Shown here: in pieces, positions 24,425 to 34,950 of the stretch | How positions within the stretch are numbered: position 1 is the stretch's first letter | Layout: every line of letters begins with the position of its first letter | DNA from: Saururus chinensis | Taxonomy: Eukaryota > Streptophyta > Magnoliopsida > Piperales > Saururaceae | Assembly (NCBI GenBank): GCA_035235625.1 | Contig: CP141140.1 | Location: 65,488,782-65,552,781, forward strand | Reading direction: 5' to 3' | DNA length: 64,000 bases | Program-made: the position numbers and the translations under genes | The notes under the pieces: model-generated | Told to the model about the DNA's origin: nothing | The model's database searches: none | Seen by the model: the letters and a program-made list of their open reading frames with translations, nothing else

Positions 24425-27400
24425 ATGGCAACCCTTAGAAAGGTCTCCAAGAAGCACCACAAACACATCAACAACCCCTTCCCATCCACTCCAAAATCCC
24501 TCCCTCTCATCTCCGGTGCCCTCTTCTCCCACCTTGAGTACGCTTCTGGATCTCCTGTTTTTCATATTGGCAGCGATTTTCGGCTCCTTTGGTACTCCCA
24601 AAATGGTGGGTATCTCTCCATTTCCCACAATTCCACCCCCAATAAGGCCATCTTCTCTAGCGGGCCTGGGATGGCCTTTGTTTCTGCAGCTTTTGCAGAG
24701 ACTGAGGCTGAAGAAAGCAGAGGCTCTTTTGTTATTAAAGATAAAAAGGTTCTCTTTGTCTGTAGGCATCAGTCTGTGGATGATATCAAGGTGATCAACC
24801 GGTCGGAAGAGCTCCAAGAGGCTTTTAATCATGATCTTTCATCGGGGCCTTTGAGATTTGGTCAGAGGAGTGAGCCTTCAGAGGATTTGAAGGGCACCCA
24901 CTTCCCTGTTGTGCTCATCACAGGCAGGGTCTTCAGTAGCAAGAAGGCTGTGAAGCATATCAATGAAGATTTGGATGTGGTGGAGGCAAGGAAGTCTAAG
25001 AGGCCTTCAATTGTTGCAAAGTACTGGGTCTTGTTTGATCAGAAGAACTGTAATCAAGTTGGTCTTCAAGCGAAGTTTGGACCACCCAATTTGATATTCT
25101 ACCACTCTTCTCCAAAAAGAGGCCCAAAAGGTTTGAGGAAGAAATTTAGATGGCAGTTTCAGTTCCTATCAAGACCCTTAGGATTTTCAATACTGAAAAG
25201 TGAGGCGGATGAGTATGAGGACAAGGTTGAGGAGTTTCCAAAGTTCAATAGGGTGTTTGTCACTTATTCAAGTGACAAGGATGAAAAGTTTTATGGGTTT
25301 GGAGAGCAATTCTCACGTATGGAGTTCAAGGGAAGAAGGGTGCCCATATTTGTGCAAGAGCAAGGTATTGGAAGAGGTGATCAACCAATTACTTTTGCAG
25401 CCAATTTGATAAGTTACAGGTAAAGTCCAGCTGGCCATCTGACAATATGTTTGAGTTTATGACATGTGTTTTGTTTGTGATTTTGGCTCAGAGAACTGCT
25501 ACTGTTAATCCTCTTAACAGCAATTTAGTCTTCTGAAGGTCTGGTGGCGACCGAAGTACAACTTATGCTCCATCTCCATTTTATATGACGTCCAAGATGA
25601 GGTCACTTTATCTTGAAGGATACAACTATTCAGTTTTTGATCTGACCAAATCTGACAGAGTACAGATTCAGGTATTTCAATATTGAAATTAAAACTATTA
25701 GTATACTTTTTTGCATATCCAATAGTGTAAGAGGTTCTTCGTAATAAAATACTACTAATAATAATAATAATGTAAGAGATTTTGGTTAAATTTTAATTGA
25801 ATTAGTGCCACCATTTGCAAGTAGAACTGACATGTGTCATCCTTATGTCAGATAAACCATTGTTATCTATCAGCCAAAGAAAAAGAAAATCATTGTTATC
25901 ATCACAATGATCATTTCCTACTTATTTGGGGTCTAATTTTCCTCAAGGCTTTGTAAATTAGCTACACTTGACGAGACAATGTGTTCCATACAGGCCTTCC
26001 TCTCAGATGTTTGTTCTATACCCCCATTAGCCTCTCATATACCATTTCACTTTCCCATTAGTCTAGATTTACTAATGCTCTCTTCTGATTTCTCCACATA
26101 TGCACCAATATATTTGAAATCCTATATTTCATAGAATTTTCTCACTGAATTTTATGCTTGTGATTCTACCATGTATTTTAAAGGCACCTTTTGTCATTTG
26201 TTTTTATTTCTTTAAGCTAGCAGTTGCCATTCCATTTTTCTGTTATCACACAGTTCGATGAAGTGATTGCTTGATATCAACTTGAAGAAATGTACCTGAA
26301 GTATCTCATGTAATGGTGCTTATGCTTAACAGACTTACAGCGATTCTGTTCATGCTATTATATTGAATGGTAGCTCGCCAATTGAGATAATAGAACAATT
26401 TACAGAAACCATAGGAAGACCTGAGCTTCCAAAGTGGATTCTCTCTGGTGCTGTGGTTGGGATGCAAGGAGGAACTGATACTGTAATTCATGTCTGGAAT
26501 CAGCTGAAAGCATACAATGTTCCAATTTCTGCATTTTGGTTACAGGTCAATCTAAAATCCACCATCTGTGTGTGTGTGTGCACACGTGTGGGTGTGTGCA
26601 TGTGCGTGCGTGTGTGTGTATGCGTGTGTGCGCGTGTGTAAGATTGATAGTTGGTGGGTGTCTTTGCAGGATTGGGTTGGGCAGAGGAAAACCATAATTG
26701 GTTCTCAACTTTGGTGGAATTGGGAAGTTGATGGAGATCGATATCCTGGCTGGACACAACTGGTAGAAGAACTCCGTGCAGCCAACATTAAAATGATGGC
26801 ATACTGCAATCCTTGTCTTGCTCCGGTACAGATTGTTCTGAAGCAGAACTATATAAAGATTATGCAAGAATTGTTTTGAATTCTTGGTCAAAGGGCTAGT
26901 CCTCCCACTCTTGACCCTGCTGTTTACTTGCAGGTAGATGATAAGCCAAACACAAGGCAAAACCTATTTGAGCAGGCAAACAGATTGGGATTGCTGGTGA
27001 AAGACAAAAGTGGTAAAACCTACATGATCCCAAACACAGCCTTTAGTGTGGGCATGTTGGACTTAACAAACCCTGCTGCAAGAAGCTGGTTCAAGAAGAT
27101 CCTGCGTGAAATGGTGGAGAGTGGAGTCAGAGGTTGGATGGCTGACTTCGGTGAAGGTCTTCCATTAGATGTCTGTCTCTTTTCAGGTAGAGATATTACT
27201 TCCCCTCTTCCTCATAATTAATATCCATGTCAACAGACACCACTAGTAACTAAAGGGAAACATTGCCCATATGGGGGCATAAATAGTTTTTTTGTACTGA
27301 GCCAGGTCAAAGGAAGAGACTTGTCTCAGGAAAGCATCTTGCTAAACAATTTTATCTAGAATCTGTTTTGATGATGATGAAAGTTATCCTGCAGCACACA

Positions 27401-29068
27401 TAGATTGATCAAATGAATTCTACGACTGATAGATTTTATGTTCTCCAAATAGTACACACTGATATAGAAAGCAAAATGATGAGAGGTATGATACAATAGC
27501 CTGGTTTAATAAATTTATACTCCCTCCATCCTATATTAATAGCTCCATTTGATAAAAAATTTCGTTCCATATTCATAGCTACATTTTATTCAATTTAAGT
27601 AGTTAGGTACTATTAAAGAGTATCATAAGCTTATTTTCTCTTCCTCTTCCTCTTAGATGTGGGTTTCACCATTCAATAAAAATCACTGTTTTTCCAAATG
27701 TAGCTATTAACATAAGACGAAAGGCTTATATTATTGACTATTACATAATCTATTCATGAATAGAATCTGACAGAATCAACTTTTTATTGTTTTTAATGAG
27801 GCAAATAGAGGGAGAAAGTTCTGCAAGTTGTAAATTATAATTTATATGCAGCACAGTTATACTCAATTTTCATTTTCTAGGTGAAGATCCAATTGTTGCC
27901 CACAATAAATACCCTGAACTTTGGGCTCAGGTAAATAAGGAATTTGTGGATGAGTGGAGACTAAGCAAGAATGGAGAAGACCCTGAAGACAGTTTAGTGT
28001 TTTTTATGAGAGCCGGTTTCAGGGAGAGTCCCAAGTGGGGGATGCTATTTTGGGAAGGCGACCAAATGGTAAGTTGGCAGAAAAATGATGGAATAAAGAG
28101 TGCTGTTGTGGGTTTGCTAAGCAGTGGATTATCTGGCTATGCATTCAATCACAGCGACATTGGAGGCTACTGTGCTGTGAACTTGCCTATCATAAGATAC
28201 CGTAGAAGTGAGGAACTTCTACTTCGCTGGATGGAGCTAAATGCATTCAGTGTGGTCTTTCGCACCCACGAAGTAAGTTTTTTTAAATTTAAATAAAATT
28301 GACATCCATATTAAAATGGTCTCTATAGTTTTTATTTATTCTGTTCACCTGTAATCTCTTCTCTTGTCTCATATAATGTCAAGTCCTTAACTTTTGAATT
28401 ACAGGAATAAGATTGACAAAAGCATGGTAACACTCTGTACAGCTTTTTATTTTCCTCTTACTTCAAATAACTTGAATTCTTAAATTTTACCAAAACAGGG
28501 AAATAATCCATCTGCCAATATACAGTTCTACTCAAACAGCCGCACCTTGTCACATTTCTCACGTTTTGCTAAGGTTTATAAGGGTTGGGAGTTCTACCGC
28601 ATCCAACTTGTGAAGGTAGATTTTAAATATCCATAGGAATTACAGTGCTGCAAAGTTTAAACTCCAAACTCACTCGTAGTTCTGCCACTGGGACATTTTT
28701 AACAGGAAGCTATTGAAATGGGAACACCAGTCACAAGGCATCTATTCATCCATTTTCCAGATGATGAGCAAGTGCATAATTTAACACATCAACAATTCTT
28801 GGTTGGCTCAGAGATATTAGTGGCTCCTGTCCTCGATAAAGGCAAGAAGGAAGTTAAAGTCTACTTCCCATTGACAGGAGGGATCGCTTGGAAACATATC
28901 TGGACGGGTAATATATATGGTCAACCTTCACCATATCCAGGTTACAAACAGAAAGGTCTCGAAAGTTGGGTTGAAGCCCCTATTGGTTTCCCAGCTATCT
29001 TTGTTAAGTTTGAATCTTCCATTGGAGAGATGTTCATCAAGAACCTTAAGGACCTAGATATATTATAA
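24425..29068 (+). CDS. GH31 glycosidase, sulfoquinovosidase (YihQ)-like, copy B
   Basis: Eight exons read by frame and splice sites: 24425-25419, 25539-25671, 26333-26545, 26670-26825, 26934-27186, 27881-28272, 28499-28615, 28706-29068, giving 873 aa. The GH31 barrel carries the nucleophile Asp in MADFGE (about D570) and the acid/base Asp in SDIGGY (about D676), the arrangement of E. coli YihQ (D405, D472). The active-site stretch has LQDW, then GSQLWWNW. By spacing from YihQ Gln288/Arg301/Trp304, Gln and Trp are kept but the sulfonate-binding Arg position reads Gln (about Q460), so a sulfoquinovose substrate is uncertain. No signal peptide is evident; the start is Lys/His-rich. Plant relatives are usually annotated as uncharacterised family 31 glucosidases. 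It is a tandem paralogue of the gene at 165-1361. Confidence 0.9.
26565..26640. repeat. TG-rich microsatellite in GH31 intron 3
   Basis: Imperfect TG repeat with interspersed CG, CA and TA steps, lying between the donor at 26546 and the acceptor before 26670. Apparent Val/Cys-rich frames here are artefacts. Confidence 0.95.
27520..27726. mobile_element. Stowaway-like MITE in GH31 intron 5
   Basis: Starts CTCCCTCCATCCTATATTAA next to TA and ends in a degraded inverted copy (TTAACATAAGACGAAAGGC) before TA. Length is about 207 bp, typical of Stowaway elements. Confidence 0.75.
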
Positions 29069-29139
29069 AGATCAATTCTTACATTGTGGTCTGAAGTCTT
29101 AACTCTTTCAAGAAAGCTTTCAAGCCTTCTATATAATCT

Positions 29140-32100
29140 TCACCAGTAATCGCCACAGGAGCAAACCCCGCCTACAAAATGGTGAAACCGATAACTATCC
29201 CTCATTATAATCTCTCTATTTGTGACACTGGATATGAATTTGGTAGCTGAGTGACAGTCACCACACACTCTTAAGTTCTTAATGATCCTCAATGGCGTTC
29301 CAGGGGAAGTACTGATCAGACCAAAAGCAATTGCAAGCTTCTCACTATGCCCGCAGAGGCTATCTTCTTTCTCATATTCCTTTACGTTCTGCAACACAAA
29401 ATTTGTATCCGGTACATAGCCAATTGCCTTAATCTCAGAATACAAGCTCTCCAGTTTTGTGGAAATTTTGTCTATCATTGGGTGTGAAGTATCTCCAATA
29501 ACAAAGCTATGAACCTTGCGCTTCACCTCAATCCAACTGCAACCCGGAGGTTTTGTCACTCCTTTATCTTTCATCAATCGCCTTATCTTTGCAGCATCCT
29601 GCCATCTTCCAGCAGCAGAGAAAATGTTTGCCAGAAGCACATAATTTCCTGAGTTATGGGGCTCCAACTCAAAGAGATATCTTGCAGCATACTCAGCCAA
29701 ATCAGGGTTTTGGTGAACCCTACAAGCACCTAACAAGGACCCCCAAACTGCTGCATTTGGTTCTACTGGCATCTGTTTGATAAATTCCATGGATTCATCA
29801 AGCAGGCCAGCTCGTGCCATTAGGTCCACAATACAAGCATATTGCTCTACAGCAGGTTTGAGCCCATACTTCGACTTCATCATCTTGAAATACGTCTGAC
29901 CTTCATCAATTAAGCCAGAATGGCTGCAGGCAGATAAGAGGTTTGTAAATGTGCAGTAGTTTGGCTTCAGACCCATTACTGTCAAGCGCTGAAAAAGGTT
30001 GATTGCATCCATGCCAAACCCATGCATCCCGTAGCCTGCAATCATTGAATTCCAAGAAACCAAGTCTTTATTCGGCATCCCATCAAACACTCTTTGTGCA
30101 TGTCGGATCAATCCACACCTGCTGTACATGTCTATCAGTGCATTCCATGCTAAAGTACAGGTATCATGTCCATGCCTAAGAATGTATTGGTGAATCTCTT
30201 TGCCCTGTCGTAAAGCAGCTAGCTTTGCACAAGCAGGCAAAGCAGATAGTATAGTAACTGCATTCGGTTCCATATCACCGTGTTGCATTTCTCTAAGTAT
30301 GCTTAATGCTCTTGCTCCATGAGAATTTTGAGAACAAGCTGCAATGATTGAATTCCATATAACGACATCTCTAAGAGGAAGCTCTCTGAAAACAGAACAA
30401 GCATTTTCCAGGCGTCCACATCCTGAATACATGGTTATAAGAGCACTCCCGACACCTGTTGACATTTCTACTGAGTTCCTTATGACAAAACCATGAATCT
30501 CCATTCCCAGACGCAAATTGTTCACCTGGGCGCATGCTGCTAGAGATCCAGATACGGTTATTGTATTAAGGCCTATTCCTGAATCACGCATTCTGTGGAA
30601 GAATTCAAGAGCTGTCTCACCATCACCATACTGTGTATAGCCTGTAATTAAACCATTCCAAGTAACCACATCAAGCTCTATTTCCTGTTTTTCCATCTCA
30701 GTAAGAAGCTCAATGGCTTCCTCTCGGCAGCCTTGTAGAGCGTAACCTGCAAGCATTGCATTCCAAGACACCAAATCCTTTTTATCCATTCCGTCAAATT
30801 TTCTACGAGCAATACGTACATCTCTGCATTTTGCATAAAGGTCTACCAGTGAATTACCGACAAGGAGATCTGACTCCAAGCCATCATTCTTTAGACAGTA
30901 ACCATGAATTTCCTTCCCGTGACGAATCAATGACAGATTAGTGCATGCAGAAATAACACTTGCAATAGTGATTGAGTTTGGCTTCACTCCTTCAAGTAGC
31001 ATCTGCCTGAAAACATGCAATGCTTGAGAGGAGCATCCATTCTGCTCTGTGCCAGCTATCAGAGCAGACCATGAGACCACATTCGGAGTGAAATCCCCTG
31101 CATGCTGCATTTGTTTGAAACACTCGGAAGCCTTCTGAAATTGCCCGTTCTGGGAATAACCTGCAATGATTGAATTCCATGTTACCCGGTCTGGCTTAAC
31201 CCCAGAAACCTTCATATCTTCAAAGTATTTGAGAGCTCGTTTAAAATCCCCCTTGGACGCATATGCCGAAACCATCATGTTCCACAACACGACATCCCTG
31301 TATTCTAATTTGCTAAATAACTTGCTTGCAACATCCACCTTCCCACATTTTATAAACATATCAAGAAGTGATTTCTGAACTAAAGGATTCCCTTCAAATC
31401 CAATACCCAACATGTAATCATACACAGCTTTCCCCACCTCGTAGTTCTTCAGCTCAGAACATGCTTTAAAAACCTTGGGAAACACAAAATGATCGGGTCG
31501 GACTCCTGTATCAACCATCATATAGAACAACCGTATTGTCTCCCGGTAATCTCCCAACTTGCAATGCAGCCCCATCATCGACGTCCAGCTGAATAGATTC
31601 CGTTCAGGCATACTTCCAAACAGCTGGCGGGCTTCGTCCTCAAGACTGAACTTACAATAGACTTCCAACAACTGACTGCCCAAAAACTGACAGAGCTCCA
31701 CACCGGAAACCACCAAATGCCCATGAATTTGCCTGCCCAGAGCCACATCGCCCGAATTACGACAGTGCTGGAGAATGGACGCATAAGTCTCTAAACAATC
31801 ATCATGGTCATTCCAATCCATAAACCCAAGAGCTTCAGCCACCATGTGATTCCTGGACGACAAACGACCTTCTGAGAAAGACCCATCTGAGGTCTTGCTG
31901 CTGGCTGCCAAATCCGGCAATTTCTCCAGACGCACAGCCGAGCTCCGCCATTTGGAGGCCGGAAGTGCAGACAGCGGGGGCGCCTGGGGCAGGTTTGCCC
32001 GGATGGGTGCGTCGAGGTTCTGAAGGAAAGTGGAGGAGGTGGAGTAGGCAGCCATTTTCGGTGCTTGGGTCCAAGACTGATTGAGAAGTGGAAGAGAGAC

Positions 32101-32262
32101 GTCACCATTGCAACTGAGATTCTTATCGGCTCTTAGCAGCAAGATTTTTTTTGGTCGGACCGATGAGAGGGGATTTTTGAACGAGACCAAAAAGAAGGAG
32201 GCTTTATGGCCGTTGAATCGTTCTTGTCCGAGTCCGACTGTCCAAGTCATGGTTTGTGGCAT
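29140..32262 (-). CDS. DYW-class pentatricopeptide repeat protein
   Basis: Single open frame of 1040 codons without introns, as usual for PPR genes. An internal Met at codon 70 (32055), starting MAAYSTSSTF, gives a Ser/Ala-rich N-terminus like a plastid or mitochondrial targeting peptide and may be the real start; translation from 32262 would add 69 residues. PLS-type PPR repeats fill about residues 150-850, followed by E/E+ motifs. The C-terminal DYW domain has the HSE zinc/catalytic box (about 972-974), CGDC (about 1000-1003) and ends CSCGDYW. DYW domains are cytidine deaminase-like and perform C-to-U RNA editing in organelles, so an editing factor is likely; the target site cannot be told from sequence alone. 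The stop is 71 bp from the convergent GH31 stop. A relic of its 3' end lies at 1432-1545. Confidence 0.95.
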   Translation of the reverse strand: MPQTMTWTVGLGQERFNGHKASFFLVSFKNPLSSVRPKKILLLRADKNLSCNGDVSLPLLNQSWTQAPKMAAYSTSSTFLQNLDAPIRANLPQAPPLSALPASKWRSSAVRLEKLPDLAASSKTSDGSFSEGRLSSRNHMVAEALGFMDWNDHDDCLETYASILQHCRNSGDVALGRQIHGHLVVSGVELCQFLGSQLLEVYCKFSLEDEARQLFGSMPERNLFSWTSMMGLHCKLGDYRETIRLFYMMVDTGVRPDHFVFPKVFKACSELKNYEVGKAVYDYMLGIGFEGNPLVQKSLLDMFIKCGKVDVASKLFSKLEYRDVVLWNMMVSAYASKGDFKRALKYFEDMKVSGVKPDRVTWNSIIAGYSQNGQFQKASECFKQMQHAGDFTPNVVSWSALIAGTEQNGCSSQALHVFRQMLLEGVKPNSITIASVISACTNLSLIRHGKEIHGYCLKNDGLESDLLVGNSLVDLYAKCRDVRIARRKFDGMDKKDLVSWNAMLAGYALQGCREEAIELLTEMEKQEIELDVVTWNGLITGYTQYGDGETALEFFHRMRDSGIGLNTITVSGSLAACAQVNNLRLGMEIHGFVIRNSVEMSTGVGSALITMYSGCGRLENACSVFRELPLRDVVIWNSIIAACSQNSHGARALSILREMQHGDMEPNAVTILSALPACAKLAALRQGKEIHQYILRHGHDTCTLAWNALIDMYSRCGLIRHAQRVFDGMPNKDLVSWNSMIAGYGMHGFGMDAINLFQRLTVMGLKPNYCTFTNLLSACSHSGLIDEGQTYFKMMKSKYGLKPAVEQYACIVDLMARAGLLDESMEFIKQMPVEPNAAVWGSLLGACRVHQNPDLAEYAARYLFELEPHNSGNYVLLANIFSAAGRWQDAAKIRRLMKDKGVTKPPGCSWIEVKRKVHSFVIGDTSHPMIDKISTKLESLYSEIKAIGYVPDTNFVLQNVKEYEKEDSLCGHSEKLAIAFGLISTSPGTPLRIIKNLRVCGDCHSATKFISSVTNREIIMRDSYRFHHFVGGVCSCGDYW

Positions 32263-32586
32263 TGGCTAACAATTGGGTCCAAATCTGGGTGGTTCGGGTT
32301 ATTCGGGTAATCGGAACCGATCCTGTGTATTTAAAGTCGGAGTGCCCCTCGCATGGTATAAGATCACAGTATCAACGCTAGTAACGTTAGTGCAAGTGAA
32401 AAAATCTCCCACTTACGCTAACAAGGGCTAAGCACATGCACCGTTGGTCTTTTGAGGATCAACAATTATGTATAGTTGGAATAAATCTCACCTGATACTA
32501 CCCAAGTATCCAATAATCTTTTCATGTGGAAAGGGGAAAGAGGAGTGGAATAAGCAACCGTCATACTTCCTCTTTTATATTAAGTA

Positions 32587-32787
32587 ATCCCTCTGTCCGA
32601 TATTAAAAGCTTTAATTGGAAAAAAAAATATATGTTTCATATTAATAGTTCTTGACTTAATTTAAACTATTAGATACTCTAAAAAGGGTCTCTAAAGCTT
32701 CTCACACACAAAAAAATTTTATCTATCGCTCCACCTCTTCTTCCTTATGGTAGTTATAACTACTACTTAGAAATTAGACAGAGCTTT
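32587..32787. mobile_element. Stowaway-like MITE
   Basis: Starts ATCCCTCTGTCCGATATTAA after TA and ends in a degraded inverse (AAATTAGACAGAGCTTT). About 200 bp, upstream of the PPR gene. Confidence 0.65.
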
Positions 32788-34335
32788 GACTACTTCAAAA
32801 TTGTTATAAAATTCTCCTACAATCAATCAAGATATATAATAAACATGAGTGATCTTCCTCCTGAGTTAGTCATCGGAGGTGTCCTCTCTTTGGGTCTAAA
32901 AAAGTATCATCAGTCAAAGAAGTATCATCAACAGTGACAAGAAAGGGAGGGGGGATGACACTTCCAGACCAGACCATATAGGAGGTGTCTCCGAGATCAG
33001 GTGGCGAGAGTTATGGAGGATGGGCAGAGGGCGGACCTAGCTGAGGCAATCTTGTGAATTCACCCACTGCCATTCTACAGCAACAGCAAAGGGAGGCAGG
33101 CATTCACAGTCGACCATCATTGGAGAGGGAGAGGAAAAAACCCTAAGCATCTCATATGTATCTAACAATAACAAGTTTCTTTTAGAAGTATCATAGTTTA
33201 GTTATTAAAAAACTAATTTTAGCATATCAACCATGCACCCAACACCCTGCCCACCCGGTACATCTAAGTGCCGACCATAATATAGTGGGGCAGGCTGGTT
33301 AAAATCCGCCTACATCTTAAATATCAGTGTCATTGGAATTCAATCCGACGGTGCAGATGGAACCCACATATAAGCAGCTCACGTGACTCATGTTAAAAAC
33401 CGCAGTACCCCAGTGCTATGTGGATCCTCTCTTCTCATAGGGGGAGCGAATATAGATCTCACATTTTTTTCATTTCTCTTCATTTTTTTCTTCTTCAATT
33501 TCTAGGGTATGTTTCCTGTTGTTTATCAATACCAAGTCATATACCAGCAACTGTAAAACTCTATCTATCTCTCTTTTTTTTATAAAGCCCAAACAATTAC
33601 CTTCTCCGTTCTCTGCTCTGTACGTTGGGACCTGAGACAAACTAATAGTGTGCAACCATGCCAAGTTTATACAAGGATCTTGAAGGGGACAGGGCCATAG
33701 GCCTTCATCAGTTGCTTCGTTAGTGGCCTGTAATTTGGTTATTCAGCCATTTATTTCACATGAAAGTCTACCTTGTTATTTTATCTCCATATTTTTTTTC
33801 TTTATGCAATAGTAGGTCTTACAAATACAAAGGCCACCTTACTCGAGGTCCATATAAGTCCATTCGTGTCTTGGAAAGCTGTCCACGGATACATATCGGT
33901 CGACCGGTACAGATATATATGGATCGATATATATATATATAGGGTGGCATACCCTCCTTCCGCCTGTTTTTCAGATACATGCCGCCTATTTTATATATAC
34001 CTTATGGATATGTTTTGAAATGAGAAGTATTTTTCGTGCTCCTTATTCACCATAAGCCAAGCACATCAAACATTTATTTTTAAGATGGACGGTGGACATG
34101 CTAATGTATATTAACGCAAGTGACACTTACGTTAATATACACTAGCGTGTGTGCTTCTTTGATTTGTGTTTGAATGTAATAGTTTGAGCTTATTTAGGGT
34201 TTTGAGCAAGATTAGTTTGCTCGACTGGATTTTCCATTCAGTTGTATGAGGAAACGGAGCTTGTGCATTTTGATGTGGTTTTTTTTGGCAAAATTGTTGA
34301 TGGAAATTTTGTTTAATAATTGCAATCTGATATGC
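32788..34335. other. Non-coding intergenic DNA
   Basis: No supported gene; frames are short. It contains an AT run (TA)n near 33925-33945 and the palindrome at 34100-34146. Confidence 0.6.
34100..34146. repeat. 47-bp near-perfect palindrome
   Basis: The arm 34100-34122 (GCTAATGTATATTAACGC..) pairs with 34124-34146 (..GTTAATATACACTAGC) with two mismatches in 23 and one central base. It would form a hairpin in either strand. Confidence 0.9.
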
Positions 34336-34339
34336 AGTT

Positions 34340-34950
34340 AAATAGCGGGAGTTGGGGGACGCGCAGGTGGAGATCAAGGCACTAAAGCTGTCTGAGGGCC
34401 TACGAGAAAAGGTTGTTGAAGAGGTTTTCTTACTGAGTTATGTTGTTCATTTTTTTCTGGTGCATTTTCATCTTGCTAGTTTGTATTTCATTGGAGTGAA
34501 CTTTGTCACTGTTTTTGTGTTTCTAGCTCTTTCAGAATAACTGGTGTATGTCTGTTCATTGCTTAATGAGTGTTTAACGGCTTCTGCATTCTGGGTTAAA
34601 GGAATATGCCATTGAACATATTGAACATGCCTCACATAATTAATAGAAACTAGATTTTCAGTGGAAGTTTTTAATGTCATAGATGTGGGGTTGCTTTGTC
34701 TCTAACAATTTTGGTTTCCATCATCTAATGAAGTTAACATCATAATTCTGCATTAAGATGAACGTTTATTCCATTTCTACCGTTAGTTTAAGTTTCCTAG
34801 TTCTTAATTTTGTGTAGATTCACCATATTAACAGTTTTCAAAATGATATAAAATTTATTTGGCCTTTATGTTTTCTTATAGCTCACTGAGTAGTTGTCAA
34901 AAGCCGAGGAGAAGCTCAAGTTAATTGAATCCGTACTAGAAACATAGAAT
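34340..34950 (+). pseudogene. Two-exon relic of a MAP70-like (microtubule-associated) gene
   Basis: 34340-34423 encodes RELGDAQVEIKALKLSEG then LREKVVEE, and 34881-34950 encodes LTE-stop-LSKAEEKLKLIESVLE. Both resemble consecutive N-terminal coiled-coil exons of plant MAP70 proteins, cortical microtubule-associated proteins. An acceptor-like TGCAG and a TATAG precede the two pieces, and the first ends at a GT, so the intron layout is kept; this is a genomic copy, not a processed one. In-frame stops occur before the first RELG block and twice in the second piece. Flanking exons were not recognised. Confidence 0.65.

Noticed and set aside
26363-26960. Cys/Val-rich and Thr/His-rich frames around the TG repeat
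   Set aside because: They combine a microsatellite with GH31 exon shadows and cross real splice sites.
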